A stretch of 64,000 nt of DNA from assembly GCA_027365225.1 (NCBI GenBank), contig DAHXNV010000008.1, forward strand, positions 1 to 64,000, given 5' to 3'. Under the pieces are notes generated by a model. That model was not told the origin of the DNA and did not search any database. It saw nothing but the letters and a program-made list of their open reading frames with translations. This DNA comes from Gammaproteobacteria bacterium. GTDB lineage: Bacteria; Pseudomonadota; Gammaproteobacteria; Steroidobacterales; Steroidobacteraceae. Below are positions 1 through 8,050 of this stretch, one piece after another. How positions within the stretch are numbered: the stretch's first letter is position 1; each line of letters begins with the position of its first letter. A program made the position numbers and the translations under genes.

Positions 1-579
1 ATCGAGACCTGTCGCATGGATGTGCGCGACGCCACGAGCGTTGCAGCCGGTGTGGCCCGTGCCGGCGACGTTGACATTCTGTTCAACTGTGCCGGTTGCG
101 TGCACCACGGAACGGTCCTGGACTGCACCGACGCGCAGCTCGATCTCGCCTACGACCTGAACGTCAAGGGGATGGTCCGCACCCTTCGCGCGGTGCTGCC
201 CGGTATGCTTGCGCGTCGTGACGGGTGCATCATCAACATGTCGTCGGTGGCGAGCAGCGTCAAAGGTGTGCCGGTGCGCTGCGTCTATGCAACGACCAAG
301 GCGGCCGTGATCGGCTTGACGAAATCCGTGGCCGCCGACTACGTCAGCCACGGCATCCGCTGCAACGCCATCTGTCCCGGGACCGTCGAGACCCCATCGC
401 TCGAAGGCCGGCTGCGCGCCCAGGGCGACTACGAGCGGACGCGCGCGGCCTTCGTCGCCCGCCAGCCGATCGGGCGGATCGGCCGGCCCGAGGAGATCGC
501 CGCTCTGGTGGTCCACCTCGCCGGCGCCACCTACACCACCGGGCAGATTCACGTGATCGACGGCGGCTGGAGCATCTGA
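1..579 (+). CDS. SDR oxidoreductase, 2-keto-3-deoxy-L-fuconate 4-dehydrogenase-like (5' end missing)
   Basis: The reading frame is already open at base 1, so the N-terminal NAD-binding Rossmann strand lies upstream of the window. The visible part has the SDR core: the NCAG motif, the structural Asn (NVKGM), the catalytic Ser (SSVASS) and the YATTK Tyr/Lys pair, then PGTVETPSL and a C-terminal DGGW. The FNCAGCVHHG and ASSVKGVP segments are typical of enzymes that oxidise 2-keto-3-deoxy-L-fuconate, or the pentonate analogue, at C4. The product would be a 2,4-diketo acid, which a FAH-family hydrolase can split to pyruvate plus lactate or glycolate. That fits the 2-hydroxyacid dehydrogenases directly downstream. 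The SDR class is certain; the substrate is inferred from motif resemblance and context. Confidence 0.8.
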   Translation: METCRMDVRDATSVAAGVARAGDVDILFNCAGCVHHGTVLDCTDAQLDLAYDLNVKGMVRTLRAVLPGMLARRDGCIINMSSVASSVKGVPVRCVYATTKAAVIGLTKSVAADYVSHGIRCNAICPGTVETPSLEGRLRAQGDYERTRAAFVARQPIGRIGRPEEIAALVVHLAGATYTTGQIHVIDGGWSI

Positions 580-610
580 GCGCCGCCGCTGCGCACAGTG
601 GAGCACACGC

Positions 611-1786
611 ATGCCTTGGAAACGCCGGCCCTTCGATGGGCGTGACATCGCTTCGGCTCACACCATCGCGGATCTGCGCGCGGTGGCCCGCCGGCGGGTG
701 CCGGGCTTCGTGTTCGAATACGTGGAAGGCGGCGCGGAGGACGAAGCGACGCTGACAGGCAATCGGGCCGCGTTCGGGGCCTTGCGCTTCGTGCCGCCCA
801 CTCTGATCGATACCGAGGGCCGCAGTGTGGGCACGGAGCTGTTCGGTGTGCCCTGCGGCGCACCGCTGGCGATTGCGCCAACGGGTCTGAACGGCATGCT
901 GTGCCCGGATGGGGACATTGCGCTCGCGCGCGCGGCGGCCGCGTTCGGCATTCCCTTCACGTTGAGTACGCTCTCGACCACGCTGCTGGAGGATGTGGCG
1001 AGCCACGCGGGCGGGCGGTTGTGGATGCAGCTGTACGTCATGAAGAACCGCGCCATCGCCGAGGACATCATGCACCGGGCCGCGGTCGCCGGTTACGAGG
1101 CGCTGCTGTTCACCACCGATGCCAACGTCTTCGGCAACCGGGAATGGGACAAGCGCAACTATCGCAAGCCCGGCAAGCCCCGTGCGCGCGCCGCGCTCGA
1201 CGCGCTGCGGCATCCGCGCTGGCTTGCCCAGGTTCTGGCCCGGCACGGCGTTCCGCGCTTCCGCAACATCGAGAAATTCCTGCCGCCGGGCGCGGCCAGC
1301 GCCGTCGGCGGCAGCACGATCATTCCGCAGATGTTCGCCCCCACGTTGACCTGGGCGGACATCGCCTGGGTACGGGAGCACTGGCCGCGCAAGCTGCTGA
1401 TCAAGGGCGTGCTGACGGTGGCGGACGCGCGTCGCGCCGCCAGTCTCGGCTGCGACGGGATCGTGCTCACCAATCACGGTGGGCGCCAGCTCGATTACTG
1501 CGTTGCGCCCATCGAGGTGCTCGGCGAGATTGCCGCCGAGGTCGGCGATCGTTTGGCGGTGCTGATCGACAGCGGCGTGCGCCGCGGCACGGACATCGCC
1601 AAGGCGCTGGCACTCGGGGCCGATGCCGTGATGGTCGGTCGGGCGACGCTCTATGGCTTGGCGGCCGCGGGCGAGCCCGGCGCGAGGCGGGCCCTCGAGA
1701 TGCTCACCGTCGAGCTCGATCGGGTGATGGGTCAGCTCGGCTGTCGCTCCGTCGCCGACATCGGATCGCACCTGCTGCGCGGCTGA
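611..1786 (+). CDS. FMN-dependent alpha-hydroxy-acid dehydrogenase (LldD/MdlB family)
   Basis: This 391-residue TIM-barrel flavoenzyme has the usual length for L-lactate, mandelate or glycolate dehydrogenases of the FMN_dh family. It oxidises a 2-hydroxyacid to a 2-oxoacid and passes electrons to quinone or oxygen. The active-site signature TNHGGRQLD carries the catalytic His at about residue 289. The N-terminal GFVFEYVEGGAEDE and the phosphate-binding IDSGVRRG and VGRATLYG segments are intact. The gene starts 31 bases after the SDR stop, so the two are probably co-transcribed. In context it would oxidise the L-lactate or glycolate released by diketo-acid cleavage. The exact substrate cannot be read from the sequence. 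Confidence 0.85.
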   Translation: MPWKRRPFDGRDIASAHTIADLRAVARRRVPGFVFEYVEGGAEDEATLTGNRAAFGALRFVPPTLIDTEGRSVGTELFGVPCGAPLAIAPTGLNGMLCPDGDIALARAAAAFGIPFTLSTLSTTLLEDVASHAGGRLWMQLYVMKNRAIAEDIMHRAAVAGYEALLFTTDANVFGNREWDKRNYRKPGKPRARAALDALRHPRWLAQVLARHGVPRFRNIEKFLPPGAASAVGGSTIIPQMFAPTLTWADIAWVREHWPRKLLIKGVLTVADARRAASLGCDGIVLTNHGGRQLDYCVAPIEVLGEIAAEVGDRLAVLIDSGVRRGTDIAKALALGADAVMVGRATLYGLAAAGEPGARRALEMLTVELDRVMGQLGCRSVADIGSHLLRG

Positions 1787-1815
1787 GCGGGATCGGCCTC
1801 GAGCGGACTTCGCCA

Positions 1816-1848
1816 GGACCCCGGGGTGTGGGTCCAGCGCTTTGCGCT
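1816..1848. terminator. Two adjacent hairpins after the hydroxy-acid dehydrogenase gene
   Basis: GGACCC/GGGTCC (1816-1835) is followed at once by AGCGC-TTT-GCGCT (1836-1848). No T-run follows, so this is a weak or Rho-assisted terminator at best. The rest of the gap up to 1955 also holds a CGGAAAC/GTTTCCG inverted repeat near 1871-1910. Confidence 0.3.
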
Positions 1849-1955
1849 ACCGTCCGTCCGGCCAGAAACACGGAAACTGTGCCGTACCCGCGGTAGTGCG
1901 TCACGTTTCCGCGGCGGTGCTCCTCAAGCGCGGGTCGCCGCAGCCGAAGTAGCCG

Positions 1956-3326
1956 ATGGACGATCGGCCTTTCCGCTCTCACTGCAAGGTAGCGAGCCGC
2001 ATGTCGGCACCCTGGGCTCTCGCACGCGCGCCATCGGCCGCGCCGGCTTCGGTTGGCCCGCGGCGCGTCAAACTTCTGCCGTACGCGACCGGCGCGCTCG
2101 CCGCGCTCTCGGTCATGAGCACCCTCGTGGCGGCCGATCGTCTCGCGAGCTGGCCCATCGCCTCCGGCTCCACGGGCTATGGCCGCGCCGCACTGGCCGG
2201 ATCCGCCCTGATCTCGGTGCTGCTCGTCATCGTGTGCCTCGCGCAACGGGCTGGCCGGCGCAGCACGGAGGCCGCACTGCGGGGCACCATCGCCAAGCAG
2301 AGCGAGCGGCTCGAGGAGATCCTCGCCACGAGCAAGCTCATGGAACTGTTGCAGGTCTGTCATTCCCTGAACGAAGCGAATCGTGTCATCCGCGGCGCGC
2401 TGCCCAGGCTGTTGCGCGACGCCGCCGGCGCGTTCTATGTGTCTCGCGGAGCGGAGAGTGCCTTGGAGCTGCAGGTCAGCTGGGGTGGCCTGACGCCGGC
2501 GCAGAGCTTCTCCTCGGAGGACTGCTGGGCGCTGCGCCGAGGCCGGCCGCATCCGTATGAGCCCGAGCGCTCGAGTGTCGCATGTCAGCATCTCGGCAGC
2601 GTCGCTCGGGCATGTCTGTGCGCTCCGCTGGTCGCGGACGGACACGCCTTCGCGGTCTTGCACGTGCAGAGCGTCTCCGGTGAGCCGGTCTCGGCGGACG
2701 TGCAGCGCGTCACCGCGGCTCTGGCGGACCAGCTGTCACTCGCGGTCGGCAATCTGCGCCTGCAGGAGGCGCTGCGCACCGGCTCGGAGCGCGATCCCCT
2801 GACGGATCTGTACAATCGTCGGCATCTGGAGATCTCCCTGCACCGCGAGCTCGCCCGCGCGCAACGTCACGGGCACGCGGTGAGCCTGGTTATGCTGGAC
2901 GTCGATCATTTCAAGGAATTCAACGACACTCACGGGCACGATGCGGGCGACGCGGTCTTGTGCGAAGTCGCGCAGGTACTGAAGCGTCATTCGCGTGCCG
3001 AAGACATTGCCTGCCGCTACGGTGGCGAGGAATTCCTGCTGGTGCTGCCGAGCTGCTCCCTCGACGATGCCTATGCCAAAGCCGAAGCGATCCGGGAAGC
3101 GATCGCGCAGCGCCGCGTGTTCATGCACGGCAATGCGCTGCCGCGCATCACCGCCTCGCTCGGCATCGCGAGCTACCCGCTCCATGGCGAGCGCCTGGAG
3201 GAGCTGATCAGCTGCGCCGACGCGGCGCTCTATCAGGCCAAGGCGAGCGGTCGTAACCGGATCATTGCCAGCTCCCCGCCGGGCGACGTCGTGCTGTTCG
3301 AGCAGAAAGGCCGCAGCACGGGTTGA
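1956..3326 (+). CDS. Membrane-anchored GGDEF diguanylate cyclase with a GAF-like sensor
   Basis: This protein makes cyclic di-GMP from two GTP. Two hydrophobic segments at about residues 40-60 and 75-95 are followed by a short helical linker and a GAF-like region (about 130-265). The catalytic GGDEF domain (about 280-450) has its active-site loop as GGEEF at 356-360. An RxxD inhibitory site (RAED, 347-350) lies exactly five residues upstream, so product inhibition should work. ATG 1956 has no visible ribosome site. ATG 2001 (MSAPWA) lies behind AAGGTAG and is a good alternative start. The gene stands alone between the sugar-acid genes and a convergent sulfotransferase gene. The sensor domain is assigned from position and length more than from motifs. 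Confidence 0.85.
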   Translation: MDDRPFRSHCKVASRMSAPWALARAPSAAPASVGPRRVKLLPYATGALAALSVMSTLVAADRLASWPIASGSTGYGRAALAGSALISVLLVIVCLAQRAGRRSTEAALRGTIAKQSERLEEILATSKLMELLQVCHSLNEANRVIRGALPRLLRDAAGAFYVSRGAESALELQVSWGGLTPAQSFSSEDCWALRRGRPHPYEPERSSVACQHLGSVARACLCAPLVADGHAFAVLHVQSVSGEPVSADVQRVTAALADQLSLAVGNLRLQEALRTGSERDPLTDLYNRRHLEISLHRELARAQRHGHAVSLVMLDVDHFKEFNDTHGHDAGDAVLCEVAQVLKRHSRAEDIACRYGGEEFLLVLPSCSLDDAYAKAEAIREAIAQRRVFMHGNALPRITASLGIASYPLHGERLEELISCADAALYQAKASGRNRIIASSPPGDVVLFEQKGRSTG

Positions 3327-3368
3327 GCGAACCGGCGTTGCTCCATATAGCGCATGCCGTGCGGCACG

Positions 3369-4091
3369 TCAGCGCTCAGCAGCCGGGACCGCAGCCTGGC
3401 CGCCGAAGGCCCTTGCCTTGAGCGTCTCAACGTAGTTTCGCACGAATCTTTCCGCGGTTTCCGGATCGAGAGGCACGCCCCCGCGCTCCCGTGACGACTG
3501 CATGAGTTCCTCGCGACTGTTGACCCGTGGGAAAGGCTCGCCGGGCACTGGGACGCCAAGGAAGGCACACAGCGGCTCCCAGCCTTCGCTGGGTGAATAA
3601 ACCAGCAGTCTGTCCGAGGGCAATGCGTCAACGACCGCCTGGTTCCGCCGTGTGAACCAATCGATCATGAAACCCCGATCCCGAACGCGTCCGCCGAAAG
3701 CATCGAAAATTGCGCCCTTCATCAGGGTCTCCGTCGGCGAGCCCGCAAGCGAACCCATCATTTGATCAGAAAAGATCGTTTCGCTCACGGAATCGAACCA
3801 GCTGTCGGCGTCCCGGACGGTCAGCACCAGCTTCCCGTACGGATAATATTCGGCCAACTCTCGCCAGAAACTACAGGCGGGATAATCGGTCGTGGCATGG
3901 TAGCCAGTGAAGACCGTGTCCCAGTCGGGTTTGCCGCTCACCGCGTCGAGCCAGAGGGGAATGTTCCTCCGTCCGCCGGCGAAGACCTCGGTCATGTGGT
4001 AGCACGGCCCAAAACCAAGGTGTTCGAGCGCGAACTTCAAGGACAACGTCCCGGTCCGGCCGAGTCCGGCGCCGATGACCTTCAATGCCAT
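3369..4091 (-). CDS. Sulfotransferase family protein (P-loop, Sulfotransfer_4-like)
   Basis: This 240-residue protein begins MALKVIGAGLGRTGTLSLK, a PAPS 5'-phosphosulfate-binding loop in the form GxGRTGT. GPCYHMTEV and VLTVRDADSWFDSV (the 3'-phosphate-binding strand) follow. It belongs to the small bacterial and animal sulfotransferase-like family whose acceptors are mostly unknown. Start 4091 is chosen because AGGAG lies six bases upstream on the minus strand; a longer frame to 4241 lacks a ribosome site and adds low-complexity arginine-rich sequence. It is convergent with the diguanylate cyclase gene. The link to the neighbouring sugar-acid genes is unclear. Confidence 0.75.
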   Translation of the reverse strand: MALKVIGAGLGRTGTLSLKFALEHLGFGPCYHMTEVFAGGRRNIPLWLDAVSGKPDWDTVFTGYHATTDYPACSFWRELAEYYPYGKLVLTVRDADSWFDSVSETIFSDQMMGSLAGSPTETLMKGAIFDAFGGRVRDRGFMIDWFTRRNQAVVDALPSDRLLVYSPSEGWEPLCAFLGVPVPGEPFPRVNSREELMQSSRERGGVPLDPETAERFVRNYVETLKARAFGGQAAVPAAER

Positions 4092-4281
4092 GACGCTCTC
4101 CTCACTGGTGATGCTCCAACTTACCAGACGCGCCCGAATCCAACGGGTCCGCGGATGTGTGGCTCGTTCCCTGCGCCCCTGCCGGCACCTGCGAGCGAAT
4201 CGGCGGCAGGCCCCGCGATAGCGAGGGTGTGCGCACCCCATCCGGGGTGTCGTCCCGGCCAGCCGCGGTTTCCGTCGTACG

Positions 4282-5685
4282 TCATCCCGTGGTCGGAAGC
4301 ACTTTTCCGGGGTTGAGGATGCCGTGCGGATCGAGCGCCGACTTCAACGTGCGCATCAGGGCTATTTCCTCGGGCGTACGGGAGCAGGCCAGGTAGTCGC
4401 GTTTGTGCAGGCCGATGCCGTGCTCGCCGGAGATGGACGAGCCCGGCCGTGTGCGCAGCGGCCCGTATACTCGTTCCTCGATCTCGTGGTCGCTCTGCGG
4501 CGTGCCGTCCGGGAGTCCAACCATCACGTGCAGGTTCCCATCACCCAGATGGCCCCACACCACGAAGCGGCACTCGCTCCCCCAGCGGGCCACGAGCGCC
4601 CGGTGCACCTCGTCCAGATAGCCCGGCATGTCGCCGATCTTGAGGCTGACGTCGAAGGCCGACACGGGACCGTCGCGCGTGACCTGCGCGACGTCGTCGC
4701 GCAGACTCCACATCGCCTTGCGTTCGGTGTCGGATTTGGCGATTACCGCGTCGACGACCTCGCCGTCCTCGAGCGCTTCCGCCAGCACATTCTCGAAGTG
4801 CTCGGCGTCGGCCTGAACATTGACGCCGCGCGACTCGACCAGCACATAGAATTGGTGGCCGTGCGGCACAATCGGCCGGCCGGGGGCCGGCGCAGTGGTG
4901 ACCAGCCGGTAGTATTCCGCCCACATCACCTCGAACGACGAGAGCGAGCCGCCGAGGTCGCGCTCCAAACGGCGCAAAGTGCGCGGCAATTGCTCGAATT
5001 CCTCCACCGCCAGCAAAGCGACGTTTTCGCTCAGCGGTTTCGAGCGCAGTCGCAGCACGGCGCGGGTCACGACGCCGAGGGTGCCTTCCGAGCCTATGAA
5101 CAGCTGCTTCAGATCGTATCCCGCGTTGTTCTTGATCAGCGTGTTCAAACTGTTGATCACCGTGCCGTCGGCCAGCACGGCCTCGAGCCCGAGTACCATG
5201 TCTCGCGTCATGCCCCAGCGCAGCACCCGGTTGCCGCCGGCATTGGTGGCGATGACGCCACCGAGGGTGGCCGAGCCGCGCGCGCCGAGATCCAGCGGCA
5301 GCAGCAGCCCGTGGGCCTCGGCCGCCTCACAGGCGTTCTGCAGGATGCACCCGGCCTGCGCGCGCATCACGCGGTTGGTCGTGTCGATCTCCTCGATTGC
5401 GCTCATCCTCGCCAGCGACAGCGCGAGCGCGCCGTCGGCCGCAGCGCCATCCACCAGGCCAGTGCAACCGCCCCATGGCACCACGGGCTGACGCGCAGCA
5501 TGCGCCTGCCTGAGAATGAGCGACACTTCGGCCGTCGAGCGCGGCCGCAGCACCGCCAGCGGAACGCCCAGCTCGACGCCCAAGCCATGCGTCTGGGCGG
5601 CATCCCGAACCTCCAGGGCTGCCGTGCCGCGCAGCACGGCCTCCCGGCCCAGTGCGGCTTCGAGCTCCTCGACCAGTGATGTCAT
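4282..5685 (-). CDS. FAD-binding 2-hydroxyacid dehydrogenase (GlcD / D-lactate dehydrogenase type)
   Basis: This 467-residue protein has an N-terminal FAD_binding_4 (VAO/PCMH) domain with the WGGCTG pyrophosphate loop and GSATLGGVIATNAGG. The FAD-oxidase C-terminal domain carries WGHLGDGNLHV and SGEHGIG, and HGIL-NPGKVL closes the protein. It oxidises D-lactate, glycolate or 2-hydroxyglutarate-type substrates and feeds electrons to the respiratory chain. It is divergent from the GntR gene across a 115-base gap that holds a perfect palindrome, so it is probably under that regulator. With the FMN enzyme at 611 this gives the region two unrelated hydroxyacid dehydrogenases. Confidence 0.85.
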   Translation of the reverse strand: MTSLVEELEAALGREAVLRGTAALEVRDAAQTHGLGVELGVPLAVLRPRSTAEVSLILRQAHAARQPVVPWGGCTGLVDGAAADGALALSLARMSAIEEIDTTNRVMRAQAGCILQNACEAAEAHGLLLPLDLGARGSATLGGVIATNAGGNRVLRWGMTRDMVLGLEAVLADGTVINSLNTLIKNNAGYDLKQLFIGSEGTLGVVTRAVLRLRSKPLSENVALLAVEEFEQLPRTLRRLERDLGGSLSSFEVMWAEYYRLVTTAPAPGRPIVPHGHQFYVLVESRGVNVQADAEHFENVLAEALEDGEVVDAVIAKSDTERKAMWSLRDDVAQVTRDGPVSAFDVSLKIGDMPGYLDEVHRALVARWGSECRFVVWGHLGDGNLHVMVGLPDGTPQSDHEIEERVYGPLRTRPGSSISGEHGIGLHKRDYLACSRTPEEIALMRTLKSALDPHGILNPGKVLPTTG

Positions 5686-5711
5686 GGGCGGACTCTCGCC
5701 TTGCTCTAAGT

Positions 5712-5725
5712 ATGATAAATATCAT
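5712..5725. promoter_or_regulatory. Perfect palindrome, candidate GntR/FadR operator
   Basis: ATGATA-AA-TATCAT is a perfect 6-bp inverted repeat with a 2-base centre. It lies 27 bases upstream of the FAD dehydrogenase start and 76 bases upstream of the divergent GntR-family gene. FadR-subfamily regulators bind short palindromes of this size in divergent promoters. Binding is inferred. Confidence 0.45.
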
Positions 5726-5800
5726 GAGTGGCCGCGCCCGGCGGCGTCAAGTTGCCAGCGCTATACTGGTCCGATAGACCGCGCCAAGAGTACGCCTTTG

Positions 5801-6583
5801 ATGCCACCGAGGAAGCCCGTCTCCTCCAACAGCTCGCCGCGCGCGCAGGCGCTGCGCCTGCATGGCACCATCGCCCGTGACATCGGTGTGCGCATCGTAT
5901 CGGGACAACTCACGCCGGGCCGGGTGTTGAAAGGTGAGATCGCCGCCAGCGAGCGGCTGCGAGTGTCGCGCACCGCGTACCGGGAGGCGCTGCGCATACT
6001 CGCCGCCAAGGGCCTGGTCGAGTCCCGCCCGAAGCTCGGCACGCGGGTGAGCGAGTCGCGGACCTGGCATCTGCTCGATCCGGACGTCGTGTCGTGGATC
6101 TTCAGCACGCAGCCGGAACCGCGCCTGCTCACCGGGCTGTTCGAGCTGCGCACCATCGTCGAGCCGGCCGCCGCCGCGCTGGCCGCCGCGCGCCGCAGCA
6201 GAGAGCAGCTGCGCGCCATGCGCCTCGCCCTCGAGGCCATGTCGGCCGAATCCCTGGCCGTCGAGGCGGGGCGGCAGGCCGACCGGCAGTTCCATTCGGT
6301 GCTGCTGGAGGCCTCGGGTAATCCGTTCCTCGCGTCGCTCATCAGCGGGATCGCCGCCGCCGTCACCTGGACCACCATCTTCAAGCAGCGCGGCGCGCCC
6401 CTGGCCCGCAATCCGCTGCCCGATCACCGCCGCGTGTATGAGGCGGTGGACCGGCGCGACCCGGCGGCCGCGCGCGCCGCCATGACCGATCTGGTGCGCC
6501 TGGCGTTGCTCGATACGACCCGCGCACGCGCCGGTGCGCCGATCAGGACGAGACCAGCTGCTCGCTCTGCACGGCGCCGCTAG
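5801..6583 (+). CDS. FadR-subfamily GntR transcriptional regulator (HTH + FCD)
   Basis: This 260-residue protein has an N-terminal winged helix-turn-helix (about 20-85): IVSGQLTPGRVLKGE, then VSRTAYREALRILAAKGLVE. The all-helical FCD effector domain (about 100-245) shows the metal/ligand residues expected for the fold, including the Asp/His of ADRQFHSVLLEASGN and the His of LPDHRRVYEAV. FCD regulators typically sense sugar acids or carboxylates. It probably controls the surrounding catabolic genes through the palindrome at 5712. The start at 5801 begins the conserved region. Its 3' end overlaps the convergent permease gene by 41 bases. Confidence 0.85.
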   Translation: MPPRKPVSSNSSPRAQALRLHGTIARDIGVRIVSGQLTPGRVLKGEIAASERLRVSRTAYREALRILAAKGLVESRPKLGTRVSESRTWHLLDPDVVSWIFSTQPEPRLLTGLFELRTIVEPAAAALAAARRSREQLRAMRLALEAMSAESLAVEAGRQADRQFHSVLLEASGNPFLASLISGIAAAVTWTTIFKQRGAPLARNPLPDHRRVYEAVDRRDPAAARAAMTDLVRLALLDTTRARAGAPIRTRPAARSARRR

Positions 6584-7856
6584 TGCGATAGCCCCACAGC
6601 GCATAGAACAACACATAGCCGTAGCAAACCCACGGCAGGATGTATGACAGATGCAGGCCGATATGGTCCGCCAGGACCCCCTGCAGCTCCGCGAGCGCGC
6701 CACCGGCGATCGCCATGATCAGCAGTCCCGAGCCTTCCTCGGTCAGCGGCCCGAGGCCGCTGATGCCGAGCGTGAAGATCGTCGGGAACATGATCGAGTT
6801 GCACAGGCCGACCGCGAGCAGGCAATACATCGCGACGTGACCGGATGTGGCGAGCACCGTGGCCACCAGCGCGAGCGCGCCGAGCGTTACCGCGCTCAAG
6901 AGCCGCTGCGGCTTCATCCGGCGCAGGAGCCACGCGCCGATGAATCGCCCGGCCATGGCTCCGCCCCAATACAAGGTGAGATAGTCGGCGGCCCGCTGAT
7001 GCGACAGTCCGCCGATCGAAGGTAGGGACATGAAATTGATCAGCGTCGAGCCGATGCCGACCTCGCAGATCAGGTACAGCGCGATCGCCGGGACGCCGAA
7101 CACCAGGTTGCGGTGCTGCCAGAGACTGTGGCGTGCTCGCTCGGTCCGCGCCATGCGCCGCGTCTCCTTGCCCAGATCCGGCAGCCGCACCCGCCAGACG
7201 AGTATCGCCAGCGCGAGCAGCACCACCGCGATGATCGCGTAGGGCAGCTCCACCGTGTGTACGCTCGCGGTCCGCTGCGTGGCCGTCAGATGAACGGCGC
7301 CGTGCGCAGTGTCCGCGGCGCCGTGCCCGAGGATCAACAGCCCGCCGAACAGCGGTGCCAGCATCGTGCCGGCGGAATTGAGCGCCTGCACGAGGTTCAG
7401 GCGGCTCGAGGCCGTGTCGGGCGGACCGATCACCGCCACATAGGGATTGGCCGCCACCTGCAGCAGCGTGATGGAGGCGGCCAGCAGAAACAGCGCGACC
7501 AGGAACAGCCCGTAGGACTCCAGCATGGCCGCCGGGATGAACCCGGCGGCGCTCACGGCCATGCCCAACAGGCCGAGCACCACCGAAAGCTTGTAGCCCG
7601 TGCGCTCGAGGATCTTGGCCGACGGGATGGCCATGATCAGATAGGCAAGGAAGAACACGAGCTGAATCAGCAGGACTTGCGCGTAATCCAGCTGGAAGGC
7701 CGTTTTGAAATGCGGGATGAGGGTATCGTTCAGGACAGTCACGAAACCCCACATGAAGAACACGGTGGCGAGCACCACCAGCGCCGCCGTGTACGCCTGG
7801 GCCGTGCCGCCTTGCGGGCGCGCCACGCTCGAGTCGCCGCCGATCATGCCTGCCAT
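6543..7856 (-). CDS. FucP-family sugar:proton symporter (MFS)
   Basis: This 437-residue, 12-helix major facilitator starts with the FucP-type segment VLATVFFMWGFVTVLNDTL, where the Trp-Gly-Phe and the Asn-Asp pair are characteristic of L-fucose permeases. LLQVAANPYVAVIG and SSRLNLVQALNSAGT are further FucP signatures. It should bring a neutral hexose, 6-deoxyhexose or pentose in with protons. Start 7856 is preferred because GGAG sits eight bases upstream; an ATG at 7892 lacks a ribosome site. It is convergent with the regulator and divergent from the FAH-family gene, so it probably belongs to the same regulon. Confidence 0.85.
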   Translation of the reverse strand: MAGMIGGDSSVARPQGGTAQAYTAALVVLATVFFMWGFVTVLNDTLIPHFKTAFQLDYAQVLLIQLVFFLAYLIMAIPSAKILERTGYKLSVVLGLLGMAVSAAGFIPAAMLESYGLFLVALFLLAASITLLQVAANPYVAVIGPPDTASSRLNLVQALNSAGTMLAPLFGGLLILGHGAADTAHGAVHLTATQRTASVHTVELPYAIIAVVLLALAILVWRVRLPDLGKETRRMARTERARHSLWQHRNLVFGVPAIALYLICEVGIGSTLINFMSLPSIGGLSHQRAADYLTLYWGGAMAGRFIGAWLLRRMKPQRLLSAVTLGALALVATVLATSGHVAMYCLLAVGLCNSIMFPTIFTLGISGLGPLTEEGSGLLIMAIAGGALAELQGVLADHIGLHLSYILPWVCYGYVLFYALWGYRTSGAVQSEQLVSS

Positions 7857-7919
7857 GCTGAGGGCTCCGGATCGCAAGGCGCCGCCCCGCATGCGCGGGC
7901 CGGCGCCAAGGGTCGCCGT

Positions 7920-7999
7920 TTAATCAGACAAATGAGGTCCAGACAATACGAAGCGGCCGGACCGGCTGTCAAGCGCTGCTTATTAATCGGATAATTAGC
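7920..7999. promoter_or_regulatory. Divergent promoter region with repeated TTAATCNGA motif
   Basis: The 194-base gap between the permease and the FAH-family gene is locally AT-rich. It holds two similar motifs, TTAATCAGACAAAT (from 7920) and TTAATCGGATAATT (from 7983), 63 bases apart and matching at 11 of 14 positions. They are plausible binding sites for one regulator serving both genes. They do not match the palindrome at 5712, so a second regulator is possible. Confidence 0.35.
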
Positions 8000-8050
8000 C
8001 TTCCTTTGCATTATGATTCTGCTCCGAATTCGTGCTGGCCGGGGGTGTTC

